Shown: one piece after another, positions 8,308-16,563 of the stretch
Layout of the letters: each line of letters starts with the position of its first letter
How positions within the stretch are numbered: position 1 is the first letter of the stretch
Assembly: GCF_001426645.1 (NCBI RefSeq)
Contig: NZ_LMEX01000003.1
Span: 159,449 to 223,448, forward strand
Length of the DNA: 64,000 nt
Direction: 5' to 3'
Source: Rhodanobacter sp. Root480
GTDB taxonomy: Bacteria > Pseudomonadota > Gammaproteobacteria > Xanthomonadales > Rhodanobacteraceae
The notes under the pieces: model-generated
Seen by the model: only the letters and a program-made list of their open reading frames with translations
Told to the model about the DNA's origin: nothing
The model's database searches: none
Position numbers and translations under genes: made by a program

Positions 8308-8601
8308 GGGGCACCCGCTAGACCCGCGCCAAACGCGGAAGGGACACACCTTAGGGGGCAGCCAGACCGTCCGCAACCCGAGCTGCGTGGTTCCAGATGG
8401 CTCTATTGCCCGAGCTGAGCGGTCGATCCCGCCGCGCCCGCGCTGCCTTTAGCAATGGATGACAATGTCCGCTTCGGGTCGGAAGCCGCCGGTCATCGAG
8501 GCTCAAAAGCGGCGGGCTCGTCGGCAAGCTAGCTGTGGTCGACCAGCCGGATATTTATATCGATTGACCGAAAAAGCTGCCTGAAGAAGTGAGCAGCGGA
8601 A
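8308..8601. other. 294-base gap at the right edge of the accessory patch
   Basis: No gene is supported. It contains the expected promoter of the TIGR02391 gene and copy C of the short repeat at 8464-8487, after which the sequence returns to the GC-rich style of the chromosome. Confidence 0.5.
8464..8487 (+). repeat. Copy C of the short repeat
   Basis: Reads 'aatgtccgcttcgggtcgga' then 'agcc'; direct repeat of copy B about 960 bases away and inverted with respect to copy A. Confidence 0.55.
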
Positions 8602-9186
8602 TCAGCCCACCCGCGCCTGCCGCACATAACGCGTGCCCAGCAACACATCCCACAGCGGCGTGGTAACGCCGAAATTGCTGTCCGGGTGGTAGTGGTGCAC
8701 GTGGTGGGCACCGGCCCAGCGTCGGAGCAAGGGCTGTTTGAAGCGGACGTGGTGGATGATGAAGTGGGCCAGGCCGTAGATGATGTAGCCGAAGGTGATG
8801 GCGCTGGCGAGCAGCAGGGCGAAGCCGGTGGGCATCAGGGCCACGAACACGCCGGTCAGGGCCAGCAGGATGAGCGGTGGCAGGAAGAACGGCAGGGAGT
8901 CGTAGCCCAGTGGGTGCTGGTGATGCAGCTCGTGGCCTTGCGCGAACAGCGGGATGCGGGTGTGGAACATCCAGCGGTGGAAGAAGTATTCCACGAAGCT
9001 GAAGGCGAACAGGCCCAGCACGATGGCCAGCGTTCCCAGCAGTGCGCCGGGCTGGCGGCGTGCGCCTTCAACCATCAGGACGGCGCCCAGCGCCACGTCC
9101 ACCGCCAGCTCGCCCCAGTAGTTGGCGCGGGTGGAGGACATCCGCACGATCGCATCCACGCCGTTGCGCAAAAGGTTTCGCATCAT
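8602..9186 (-). CDS. Sterol desaturase / fatty acid hydroxylase family membrane protein
   Basis: A 194-residue integral membrane protein with the histidine clusters of the di-iron fatty acid hydroxylase superfamily: 'EYFFHRWMFH', 'GHELHHQHP', 'LAHFIIHH' and 'AHHVHHYHP'. About four hydrophobic segments surround them. Such enzymes use O2 to hydroxylate or desaturate acyl chains, carotenoids or sterol-like lipids at the membrane. The start at the paired ATG (9184-9186) gives a plausible short cytosolic N-terminus. The substrate is not known. It is followed on the same strand by nothing obviously linked; the alpha/beta hydrolase at 9318 is upstream in transcription, 131 bases away. Confidence 0.88.
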   Translation of the reverse strand: MMRNLLRNGVDAIVRMSSTRANYWGELAVDVALGAVLMVEGARRQPGALLGTLAIVLGLFAFSFVEYFFHRWMFHTRIPLFAQGHELHHQHPLGYDSLPFFLPPLILLALTGVFVALMPTGFALLLASAITFGYIIYGLAHFIIHHVRFKQPLLRRWAGAHHVHHYHPDSNFGVTTPLWDVLLGTRYVRQARVG

Positions 9187-9317
9187 CGCTGCATGGTTCC
9201 GTGATCGTGCAAGGGGCGCCGGGGCCGTTGTGGGCCCGGGACCCGCGCATTCTCCCATGTCACCTGCGGTGACGCATCACGGAGCGGTCGGGATTCGCGC
9301 CCGGCCTTCATGTCCCG

Positions 9318-10304
9318 TCAATGCGACAGCGCGAAGCTGGTCAGGATGGTGGCGGTTTGCTCGGGCTTTTCCAGCATCGGCATGTGATTGCAGCCGCTGA
9401 TGACGCTGGTGCTGATGGCGCTGGCGGACACCAGGCCGTTGCGCAGGCTGTCCAGCGCGGAGATGTCCATGACCTTGTCGTCGTGGCACCACAGGCCAAG
9501 CACGGGCATGGTCAGTTGGCCCAGGCGCTGCTGCAGGGACAGGTATTGCGATGGCTGGCGCAGCGTGTTGAAGCTGCTTTCGATGAACGCGCGATCACGC
9601 TGGTTGCGCGCCACCAGCACGTCGGCGAAGCGCCCGGCCAGTTCGGGTGGTTGCGTGAATGCCAGCGCCATGGCGCGCTGCAGCCCCGCGCGGTCGTCGA
9701 ACACGAACGGGTTCTTGCCGGCCGCGGCGTTGCGCGTGAAAGCGTTGCCCGTGTTCTTCAGGCCGAAGCTGTCCAGCAGCGCCAGGCCGGTGACGTGGTC
9801 GGGGTGCTCGCTGGCGTAGACACCGGCGATCGCGCCACCCATCGAGTGGCCGGCCAGCATGAACTGGCCAATGTGCAGCGTCTGCACGAACGCATCCAGC
9901 CGCGCCGCCTGCGCCTCGATGCCGTAGCTGGCGCCGTCCACGCGCGAGGAATCGCCCCAGCCGGGCAGGTCGGGGATGATCAGGTGAAAGTGCGGCGTGA
10001 GCTCCTTCGCCACTTTCAGCCACTCGGTCTTGTCGGTGGCGAAGCCGTGCAGCAGCACGATGGTAGGGCCTTCGCCGCCTTCGTAATACGCCCAGCGGGT
10101 GTCGCCGGCCTGCACGGCATGCACCTGCAGATGCGCCGCCATCGCCTCGCGCTTGAGGTTGGCCTGCATCAGCCATTGCGGCGCGAACAGGTAGCTGCCG
10201 CCCAGCACGATCACCAGCAGACCGCCCAGCCACGCCAGGAATTTCAGCCGCCGCAGCAGCATGCGTTTCCATAGCGGGGTGGTGGCGTTGGTGGCTGGAG
10301 GCAT
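9318..10304 (-). CDS. Membrane-anchored alpha/beta hydrolase
   Basis: A 328-residue alpha/beta-fold hydrolase. One transmembrane segment at about residues 22-40 anchors it, with the catalytic domain likely periplasmic. The oxyanion region 'LLHGFATDKTEWL' precedes the nucleophile elbow GHSMGG (Ser154); the acid is likely in 'LWCHDDKVMD' near 265 and the base in 'GCNHMPMLEKP' near 307. This pattern matches lipases/esterases of the LipH type, but the substrate is unknown. The gene is upstream of the hydroxylase at 8602 in the same orientation, so a lipid-modifying pair is conceivable. Confidence 0.88.
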   Translation of the reverse strand: MPPATNATTPLWKRMLLRRLKFLAWLGGLLVIVLGGSYLFAPQWLMQANLKREAMAAHLQVHAVQAGDTRWAYYEGGEGPTIVLLHGFATDKTEWLKVAKELTPHFHLIIPDLPGWGDSSRVDGASYGIEAQAARLDAFVQTLHIGQFMLAGHSMGGAIAGVYASEHPDHVTGLALLDSFGLKNTGNAFTRNAAAGKNPFVFDDRAGLQRAMALAFTQPPELAGRFADVLVARNQRDRAFIESSFNTLRQPSQYLSLQQRLGQLTMPVLGLWCHDDKVMDISALDSLRNGLVSASAISTSVISGCNHMPMLEKPEQTATILTSFALSH

Positions 10305-10336
10305 GGTGGTTTGTCTTGAAGGAATGGGAGAAATCG

Positions 10337-10437
10337 CTCCTCCCCTACATCGCAGGGGAGGAGACGTTGAACTCCCTCCCCTGCTGCGCAGGGGGAGGAG
10401 AAAATCAGGTTCGCTCCCCTGCGCTGCAGGGAAGGAG
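10337..10437. repeat. Cluster of three GC-rich hairpins (dispersed intergenic repeat)
   Basis: Three consecutive inverted repeats of the form 'ctcccctgc...gcaggggag' occupy 10337-10363, 10373-10400 and 10410-10437. The same type recurs near 20786-20885 and 63925-64000. Located between two minus-strand genes; could act as a transcript 3'-end structure for the aminopeptidase gene. Confidence 0.75.
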
Positions 10438-10439
10438 CC

Positions 10440-12296
10440 TCAGTGCTGCGCCTTCTTCGCCTTGGCAATGATCGACTCCACCGCCTGCTGCGTCAGCGGG
10501 TGGTAGCCGGCTTTGGCTTTCGCGTAAACCTGCTCGGCATAGGCCAGACCTTCAGGGGTTTTCGCGAAGGCCTTGTACAGCGGCGTGGTGAGGTAGAGCC
10601 GGCCGATGCGGATCATGTGCTCGGCGGCGGCGGGCCATACGGCCTTGTCGCCGGCAGCGATGGCGTGGCTGTACCAGCGCATGCCGATCTCGGCGTTGGG
10701 CGTGCCGGTGAGGTGCCAGGCGGCGTCGAGCTGCTGCATTTTCGCCAGCGGCGGCGCATCGGGCAGGCGGTCGAGGAAGTACATCCACTCCTGCGTGTTC
10801 CAGCCTTTGGCGTCGAGTTTGGCGGCGGCCAGCGTGCCGGCCAGGAACTCGCCGCGCTGCTTGTCGATCGCGTCGAAGCGCGGCGAATCGGGCAGCGGCG
10901 CATCCTTCGGAATGCCGGTGCCGTAGACCCAGGCCTGCACCTCGTCCCAGCTCATCTTGCCGGGGTATTTCTCGATCAGGTTCGGTTTCAGATAGTCGAG
11001 CATCTGCTCGGTGGTGATGCTCTGGAACGCGAAGTGGTCGAAATAGCCCTTGAGGTAGGCGTCGAAATCGGCGCGGCCGAAGCGTTGCTCCAGCGTGCGC
11101 AGGAACCATGAGCCCTTGTCGTAGGCCACGTCGGACAGCGAATCGTCGGCACCCACACCGCGCGGATCGGGCGCCAGCTTCTGCGCGTTGGCCGGCATCG
11201 CGGCGATGTCTTTCTGCAGCGCGCGCGCCGACAGCAGCGCTTCTTCATCGGCCAACGGCTTGCCATACAAGGCTTCGGTGATGCGGCCTTGCACGTAAGT
11301 GGTGAAACCCTCGTTGAGCCAGATGTCGCGCCACGACGCAGCCGTGATCAGGTTGCCCGACCACGAATGCGCCAGCTCGTGCGCCACCAGCGACACCAGG
11401 CTCTTGTCGCCCACCAGCACGGTGGGCGTGGCGAACGTCATGTTCGGGTTTTCCATGCCGCCGTACGGGAACGACGGCGGCAACACCAGGATGTCGTAGC
11501 GGCCCCAGCGGTACGGGCCGTACAACTGCTCGGCGGTGGCGATCATCTTCTCGGTGTCTTCGAACTCGTGCGCGGCCTTGGCCACCACCGACGGCTCCGC
11601 ATAGACGGCCGAACGCGGGCCGGTTTCCTTCGCCGCGATATCGCCGGCGCCAATGGCCAGCAGGTACGACGGGATCGGGTGCGTCTGGTTGAAACGGTAA
11701 TCGCCATCCAGCGGATGCTTCGCGTCGTTCGGCGCGCTCATCACCACGCGGATGTCCTTCGGCGCCGTGACGTGGGCGTCGTAGGTGAAGCGGATCGCCG
11801 GCGAATCCTGCAGCGGCACCCACGAGCGGGCGTGGATCGACTCCGACTGCGAGAACATGAAGGGCAACTTCTTGTCCGCCGTCTGCGCGGGCGTCAGCCA
11901 CTGCAGGCCCGACGCGCCGGGCGACGTGGTGTAGACGATGCGCACCTGCGCCGGATGCTTCGGCGTGGCGATGGTGAGCTTGCTGCCCAGCACCTTGTCG
12001 CGCGGCGCCAGCGCATATTTCAGCGGCGTGGTCTTGCCGTCACGGCCGACCGCCTCGATCTTCGCGATCTTCAGGTCGCGCGTATCCAGCACCAGCGACT
12101 GTGCCTGCGGGTTCGTCCAGTCCAGTTTCAGCGTGGCCTGGCCGTCGAGCTGCTTGTGCGGGAAATCGATATTGAGGCTCAGATCCAGATGGGTCACCCG
12201 CACCTGGTCGGGCTGGGCGTAGGAGTTGGGATCATTGGCCAGGGCGGCCAGCGGCAGCATCAGCGTGCCGAAAGCGAGGGCGGGCAGGAATCGCAT
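10440..12296 (-). CDS. M1 family metallo-aminopeptidase, leukotriene A4 hydrolase-like, exported
   Basis: A 618-residue exported zinc aminopeptidase. Residues 1-20 form a signal peptide ending in 'AALA'. The substrate-anchoring motif GGMENPN is near residue 282, and the zinc motif HELAHSWSGN with the distal Glu in 'WLNEGF' lies at about 303-330. The C-terminal ARM-like helical domain typical of leukotriene A4 hydrolase relatives is present ('LAYAEQVYAKAKAGYHPLTQ'). Family members release N-terminal residues from peptides; some also hydrolyse epoxides. The start MRFLPALAF is chosen because it gives a proper signal peptide; the frame is open further upstream without sense. It lies between the priA gene and the hairpin repeat. 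Confidence 0.92.
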   Translation of the reverse strand: MRFLPALAFGTLMLPLAALANDPNSYAQPDQVRVTHLDLSLNIDFPHKQLDGQATLKLDWTNPQAQSLVLDTRDLKIAKIEAVGRDGKTTPLKYALAPRDKVLGSKLTIATPKHPAQVRIVYTTSPGASGLQWLTPAQTADKKLPFMFSQSESIHARSWVPLQDSPAIRFTYDAHVTAPKDIRVVMSAPNDAKHPLDGDYRFNQTHPIPSYLLAIGAGDIAAKETGPRSAVYAEPSVVAKAAHEFEDTEKMIATAEQLYGPYRWGRYDILVLPPSFPYGGMENPNMTFATPTVLVGDKSLVSLVAHELAHSWSGNLITAASWRDIWLNEGFTTYVQGRITEALYGKPLADEEALLSARALQKDIAAMPANAQKLAPDPRGVGADDSLSDVAYDKGSWFLRTLEQRFGRADFDAYLKGYFDHFAFQSITTEQMLDYLKPNLIEKYPGKMSWDEVQAWVYGTGIPKDAPLPDSPRFDAIDKQRGEFLAGTLAAAKLDAKGWNTQEWMYFLDRLPDAPPLAKMQQLDAAWHLTGTPNAEIGMRWYSHAIAAGDKAVWPAAAEHMIRIGRLYLTTPLYKAFAKTPEGLAYAEQVYAKAKAGYHPLTQQAVESIIAKAKKAQH

Positions 12297-12385
12297 GGGA
12301 GGCTCCGGGCCGGCAAAAGGGCGAGTATGCCACCGGCCTGTCGGCCGCGACCCGTGGCGGAAGTTGGGCACGGGATGCGGGCGGC

Positions 12386-14560
12386 TCAGTAAAGATCGAT
12401 CGGATCCACATCCAGCGACCAGCGCACGCGTCGTGCCGACGGTAGTGCGAACAGCGCGTGTTGCCATGGTCGCAGCATTCCCCGCAGCACGCTGCGCTGG
12501 GTGCTTTCCAGCAGCAATTGGCCGCGTTGTCGGCCGGCGCGTAGCGGCATCGGCGCTTGCATCGGGCCGGCGATCTGCACCGCATCCAGTTCGGGCAGCA
12601 GTGCCCGCGCGTCGCGCAGGAAGGTGTCGACGTGGTCGCGTTGGGGCGCGTCGGCGCGCAGCAATACCTGGTGGCTGTAGGGCGGCAACTGAATCTTGCG
12701 GCGCTCGTCCAGCAGATCGGCAGCGGCGGCCGCGTAGCCGCGGGCCAGCAGGTTGCGCAGCAGCGGGTGTTCCGGTTGATGGGTTTGCAGCACCACGCGG
12801 CCGGGTTTGCGGGCGCGGCCGGCGCGGCCGGCCACCTGCACCACCAGTTGGGCCAGGCGTTCTTCGGCGCGGAAGTCGATGCTGTGCAGGCCTTCGTCCA
12901 CGCCCACGATGGCGACCAGGGTGAGGTTGGGCAGGTCGTGGCCCTTGGCCAGCATCTGGGTGCCGACGAGGATGGCGGGCGCGTCGTCCTGCAATTGCGC
13001 CAGCAACTGCTCGAAGGCGTCGCGGCGGCGGGTGGTTTCGCGATCCACGCGCAGCACCGGCACCTGTGGAAACAGCGACACCAGCGCTTCTTCCAGTCGC
13101 TCGGTGCCGTGGCCTTGGGGTTTCAAGTCGCCCACGCCGCAGACGGGGCAGACCTGCGGCATGCGCTGGCGGTGGTCACAGTGATGGCAGATCAGCTGGC
13201 GCCGCCCGGCGTGCAGGGTCAGCGGCCGGTCGCAGTGCGGACAGCCGGCATGCCAGCCGCAGCTGTGGCACAGCAGCACCGGCGCGTAGCCGCGGCGATT
13301 GCGGAACACCAGCGCCTGCTCGCCGCGCGCCACGGTGTCGGCCACGGCGGCCAGCAGCGCGGGCGACATGCCGTGCTGCAGGCGCTGCGCGCGCATGTCC
13401 ACGATCTGCACCTGCGGCGGACGGACGGCGCCGGGGCGGGCACGCAGGTGCAGCGTGCGGTAGCGGCCGGCGGCGGCGTTGGCGAGTGATTCCAGCGACG
13501 GGGTGCCCGAGCCCAGCAGCACCGGCACGCCCAGCGCACGCGCACGCACCAGGGCCAGGTCGCGGGCGTGGTAGCGGAAGCCGTCCTGCTGTTTGTAGGC
13601 GCTGTCGTGCTCTTCGTCGACGATGATCAAGCCGGCCTGCGGCAGCGGCGTGAACACGGCCGAGCGCGTGCCCAGGATCACCCGCGCGCTGCCGGCGCGG
13701 GCACGCAGCCAGGCGCGTGCGCGGTCGCCCTCGGACAGGCTGGAATGCAGCACTTCCACGATCACGCCAAGCCGCTGGCGCAGTCGCCGCACGGTCTGCG
13801 GCGCCAGCCCGATCTCCGGCACCAGCAGCAGCGCCTGCTTGCCTTGCGCCAGCACCTGTTCGATCAAGGCAAGGTAGACCTCGGTCTTGCCGCTGCCGGT
13901 GACGCCGTCGAGCAGGAAGGGCTGGTAGTCGCCCAGCGCGGCGCCCACCACGGCCACCGCCTGTTGCTGTTCGTCGTTGAGCTGCGGTGCGGACGAAGCG
14001 GGTAGCGGACGTTCCGCGGGCGCCCGCTCGCTGCGCTCCAGCAGGCCGGCGCTCGCGAGCCGACGGGCTGCCTCGCGCCAACCGGGCTGGCGTTCGGTCA
14101 GCTCTTGCGCGCTCAACGCGCCGTCGGCCAGCAGGGCCAGCAGCGCCTTGCTGCCGCCGCGGCGGCTGCCGGCGTCGTGGGCGCTACGGCCGGCCAGGGT
14201 CAGCGACCAGTATTCGTCGCCGATCGGCGGCAGCGGTTTCGGTTCGCGCAGGGCCAGCGGCAGCGCGTTGGCGTAGGCCTCGCCTGGCGCGCCCAGCCAG
14301 TAGTCGGCGGCCCAGGCCAGGGTCTGCATCAACTCGGGATCGAGCAGCGCCTCGTCGTCGAGCAGGCGCAGCGCCTGTTTCAGCCGGCGGCTTTCCACGG
14401 CGGCTTCGGCGTCGATCGCCACCACCACGCCAACCATCCGCTGGCGCCCGAACGGCACCAGCACCCGCGCGCCCACGCCCGCCTCACCAACCGCGGGCGG
14501 CAGGTAGTCGAACAGGGCGGGCAGGGGCACCGGCAGGGCGACGCGAAGGACAGCGGGCAT
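12386..14560 (-). CDS. priA: Primosomal replication restart helicase PriA
   Basis: Full-length 724-residue PriA. The N-terminal 3'-DNA-binding domain opens with 'VLRVALPVPLPALFDYLPP'; Walker A GVTGSGKTE lies near residue 222 and the DEEH box near 315. Eight Cys in two zinc-knuckle clusters (CHSCGWHAGCPHC, then CHHC and CPVC) fall at about 430-478, followed by the second helicase lobe. PriA reloads the replisome at stalled forks. The gene starts at ATG 14560, with a 402-base region upstream that carries perfect DnaA boxes. It ends about 90 bases before the aminopeptidase start on the same strand. Confidence 0.97.
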   Translation of the reverse strand: MPAVLRVALPVPLPALFDYLPPAVGEAGVGARVLVPFGRQRMVGVVVAIDAEAAVESRRLKQALRLLDDEALLDPELMQTLAWAADYWLGAPGEAYANALPLALREPKPLPPIGDEYWSLTLAGRSAHDAGSRRGGSKALLALLADGALSAQELTERQPGWREAARRLASAGLLERSERAPAERPLPASSAPQLNDEQQQAVAVVGAALGDYQPFLLDGVTGSGKTEVYLALIEQVLAQGKQALLLVPEIGLAPQTVRRLRQRLGVIVEVLHSSLSEGDRARAWLRARAGSARVILGTRSAVFTPLPQAGLIIVDEEHDSAYKQQDGFRYHARDLALVRARALGVPVLLGSGTPSLESLANAAAGRYRTLHLRARPGAVRPPQVQIVDMRAQRLQHGMSPALLAAVADTVARGEQALVFRNRRGYAPVLLCHSCGWHAGCPHCDRPLTLHAGRRQLICHHCDHRQRMPQVCPVCGVGDLKPQGHGTERLEEALVSLFPQVPVLRVDRETTRRRDAFEQLLAQLQDDAPAILVGTQMLAKGHDLPNLTLVAIVGVDEGLHSIDFRAEERLAQLVVQVAGRAGRARKPGRVVLQTHQPEHPLLRNLLARGYAAAAADLLDERRKIQLPPYSHQVLLRADAPQRDHVDTFLRDARALLPELDAVQIAGPMQAPMPLRAGRQRGQLLLESTQRSVLRGMLRPWQHALFALPSARRVRWSLDVDPIDLY

Positions 14561-14962
14561 GGGTTACCTCGTGGCGCACCAGTGTAACGGCGCCGCCTGT
14601 CGACCCCCAGGTTTCGCCCGCCGCGATGGCAGGCAAATCGCGTTGATCGAGTTGCGCGAACTTGCTACCCCACTATCGAGATAGCGGGGGTAAGTGACTA
14701 ACCGCTGGCGGTTTTTGTGCTTATCCACAAGAGCTGTGGATAAGTCTGTGGATGCAGAGGGGAGGGGGTGCCCCGAAGCGCGCCGTAGCGCCTTTTTGGT
14801 CACCTTGACCATGTTTTGGTCAGGCAAAAAAACATCTTTTGTTTCAACAACCTGCAAATTCGGTTGGGGCAGGGTTCACACAATTGTCATCGCCCCCGAC
14901 GGCGCCTTGACAGGCCGGTTACGCTGTGCAAAACCCGCCATGACAAGCGTTTGAAAGCAGCC
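14561..14962. other. 402-base divergent-side region upstream of priA
   Basis: No gene is supported. It holds an imperfect inverted repeat at 14666-14692 (ctatc/gatag core flanked by C and G tracts), the DnaA-box cluster at 14721-14755, a repeated 'ttttggtca' at 14794-14802 and 14814-14822, and an A/T-rich stretch around 14812-14860. The priA promoter must lie here. Confidence 0.6.
14721..14755. promoter_or_regulatory. DnaA box cluster
   Basis: Two perfect consensus DnaA boxes face each other: TTATCCACA at 14721-14729 and TGTGGATAA at 14735-14743. A third, TGTGGATGC at 14747-14755, differs at two positions and is offset by 12 bases, about one helical turn. DnaA could bind here to regulate priA or to titrate; binding is inferred. 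Confidence 0.6.
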
Positions 14963-16165
14963 TCAATGGGCCATGCCGAGGGCCGCGGCGACCGTCAGCG
15001 CGAACGTCAGCAACCAGAAGTAAAACCAGCCGACAAACCAGAATTTCAGCACCGTCATCGGCCAACCCTGGTGGTATATGCGCTTCTGCATGATCAGCAG
15101 ATAGGTCGGCACCCACAGCGCTAGCAGGGTCTGCAGCCAGCCCAGCGGCGCGGCTGTCCAGGCGGCGTGCGGTTGCAGCCAAGCCGACAGCATGCCGACC
15201 AGGGCGAGCAGCAGCAGCGCCAGGAACATGAACGCGTGGCTGTGCAAGGCCACGATCAGGTGCTCCATGTACAGCCGCCGGCGGAATACGTAGAACAGCT
15301 TGAGCAGGCCGGCGAACACCGGGATCAGGATGAACATGGTCATCGGCAGCGCGCCGAAGGCGCCGTTGATCATGCGTTGCTTGGCCTCGGCGCGGGTGGT
15401 GGCATCGCCATCCTTGAAATCTCGCACATTCTTGTGCCAACGCTGGCCCAGCACAGTGAGGCGGGCGTTCGCCACATCGGGCAGCCACGACAGATGGACG
15501 GGGCGCGATTCCTGCTGCAAGGCTTTGTCCAGCGCATCAGGCTCATGGGGGACTGGCGTCTTGCCCGTAGATGCCGCCACCGCAGGCACCGCCGGTGCGG
15601 CCAGCGAGGCGGCCGACATCGGCGCTGCGCCCAGCTCGATGAGTCGCCGATTGGCTTTTTTGCGCATGTTCATGGCCGACCTGTCGAGCTGTGCAGACGA
15701 CAGCAAGCCGTAGTCGTCGATATGCGGCAGCGTGTCCAGCTGGCGTTGCAGCAGCTCGCGCACCTCGCGCGGTGTGTTGGCGTCGGAGAAGTGCTTGCCA
15801 TTGACGGTTACCGTCGGGGTGCTGCTCTCGGCGATCGCGTCGGTGAACCGGTCGAACGCCAAGTGGCAGACGAAGAAGCTCAGCAGGCACAGCACGAACA
15901 TCAGCCGGAACGGCGCGATGTACGGCACCCGGCGGCCGGCGAAGTATTCCAGGGTGAGGAAACCGGGCTTGAACAGCAGCGGCGGCAGCGTCTGCACGAT
16001 GCGGCCGTCGATGTGCAGCACCGTTTCCACGGTTTCCTCCACCATGTGGTGCACCGGCTTCAGCACACTGTGGATGGATTGGCCGCATTCGTGGCAGAAC
16101 TCGCCCTGCATCGCGGCGCCGCAATTGGCGCAGTGCAATCCCTCGTAGCTGGTGAGCTGCTTCAT
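14963..16165 (-). CDS. DUF3667 domain-containing membrane protein
   Basis: A 400-residue protein. The N-terminus is a zinc ribbon with Cys12, Cys15, Cys24 and Cys27 ('CANCGAAMQGEFCHECGQS'), followed by the conserved DUF3667 block 'GRIVQTLPPLLFKPG' and a first hydrophobic helix at about 88-105. A soluble loop rich in Ala follows (about 115-265), then four or so transmembrane helices to the C-terminus. The function of the family is unknown; the ribbon probably faces the cytosol. The start at MKQLTSYEGLHC is fixed by the zinc ribbon. It is divergent from the MATE gene across the structured element at 16242-16531. Confidence 0.88.
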   Translation of the reverse strand: MKQLTSYEGLHCANCGAAMQGEFCHECGQSIHSVLKPVHHMVEETVETVLHIDGRIVQTLPPLLFKPGFLTLEYFAGRRVPYIAPFRLMFVLCLLSFFVCHLAFDRFTDAIAESSTPTVTVNGKHFSDANTPREVRELLQRQLDTLPHIDDYGLLSSAQLDRSAMNMRKKANRRLIELGAAPMSAASLAAPAVPAVAASTGKTPVPHEPDALDKALQQESRPVHLSWLPDVANARLTVLGQRWHKNVRDFKDGDATTRAEAKQRMINGAFGALPMTMFILIPVFAGLLKLFYVFRRRLYMEHLIVALHSHAFMFLALLLLALVGMLSAWLQPHAAWTAAPLGWLQTLLALWVPTYLLIMQKRIYHQGWPMTVLKFWFVGWFYFWLLTFALTVAAALGMAH

Positions 16166-16241
16166 CGCCGTTCCCGTCCCGGTGAAGCGCCGGATTTTCG
16201 CACAGCGCGATGGCGCAACGGACGTGACCTTTGGCTCAGCC

Positions 16242-16531
16242 AGGGCAACGCTGATCAAGTATCGCCGCCGTCATGATGACTGGAGGGCCCGCAGGTGGGG
16301 GTGCGTGGCGCAGGCAAGACTGGCCGTCTTGCCAAGCCGCGCGGCATCGCCTGCGGGCCTTCCAGTCATCACCTCATCATTTCAGATTCAATAGCTTGAG
16401 GCCCACCCTCTCTGTCCGCATGCCTTCGGTCCGCCGCCTCGGCAGACGGCCAGTCTGCCTTCGTCGACGGCCCTGTGGCCTGCGAACAGAGAGGGTGGGT
16501 GACGGCGGTGATACTTGGTCAGCGTTGCCCT
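16242..16531 (+). repeat. 290-bp nested inverted-repeat element with two arms, upstream of the MATE gene
   Basis: Outer arms 16242-16273 and 16500-16531 are inverted copies matching at 30 of 32 positions. Inside are two separate long hairpins. Hairpin 1 has arms 16275-16295 and 16350-16370 (20 of 21 plus one G-U) and an apical stem 16313-16320/16326-16333. Hairpin 2 has arms 16402-16415 and 16486-16499 (14 of 14) and an apical stem 16441-16447/16453-16459. A roughly 30-base single-stranded spacer lies between them. All three mismatches in the main stems become G-U pairs in a plus-strand RNA. It ends 32 bases before the MATE start codon. It could be an RNA leader, a small RNA or a non-autonomous mobile element. 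Confidence 0.85.
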
Positions 16532-16563
16532 AGAATGGCCGCCCCCTCGAACCCGCCCGACCG

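Noticed and set aside
14721..14860. Chromosomal replication origin
   Set aside because: Only two perfect DnaA boxes and no dnaA, dnaN, rpmH or gidA nearby; a regulatory site is more likely.
16242..16531. A simple bidirectional terminator between divergent genes
   Set aside because: The flanking genes diverge, so a terminator is not expected, and the size and three-way architecture exceed a terminator.
16242..16531. A retron msr-msd region
   Set aside because: Inverted outer arms fit superficially, but no reverse transcriptase gene is adjacent.
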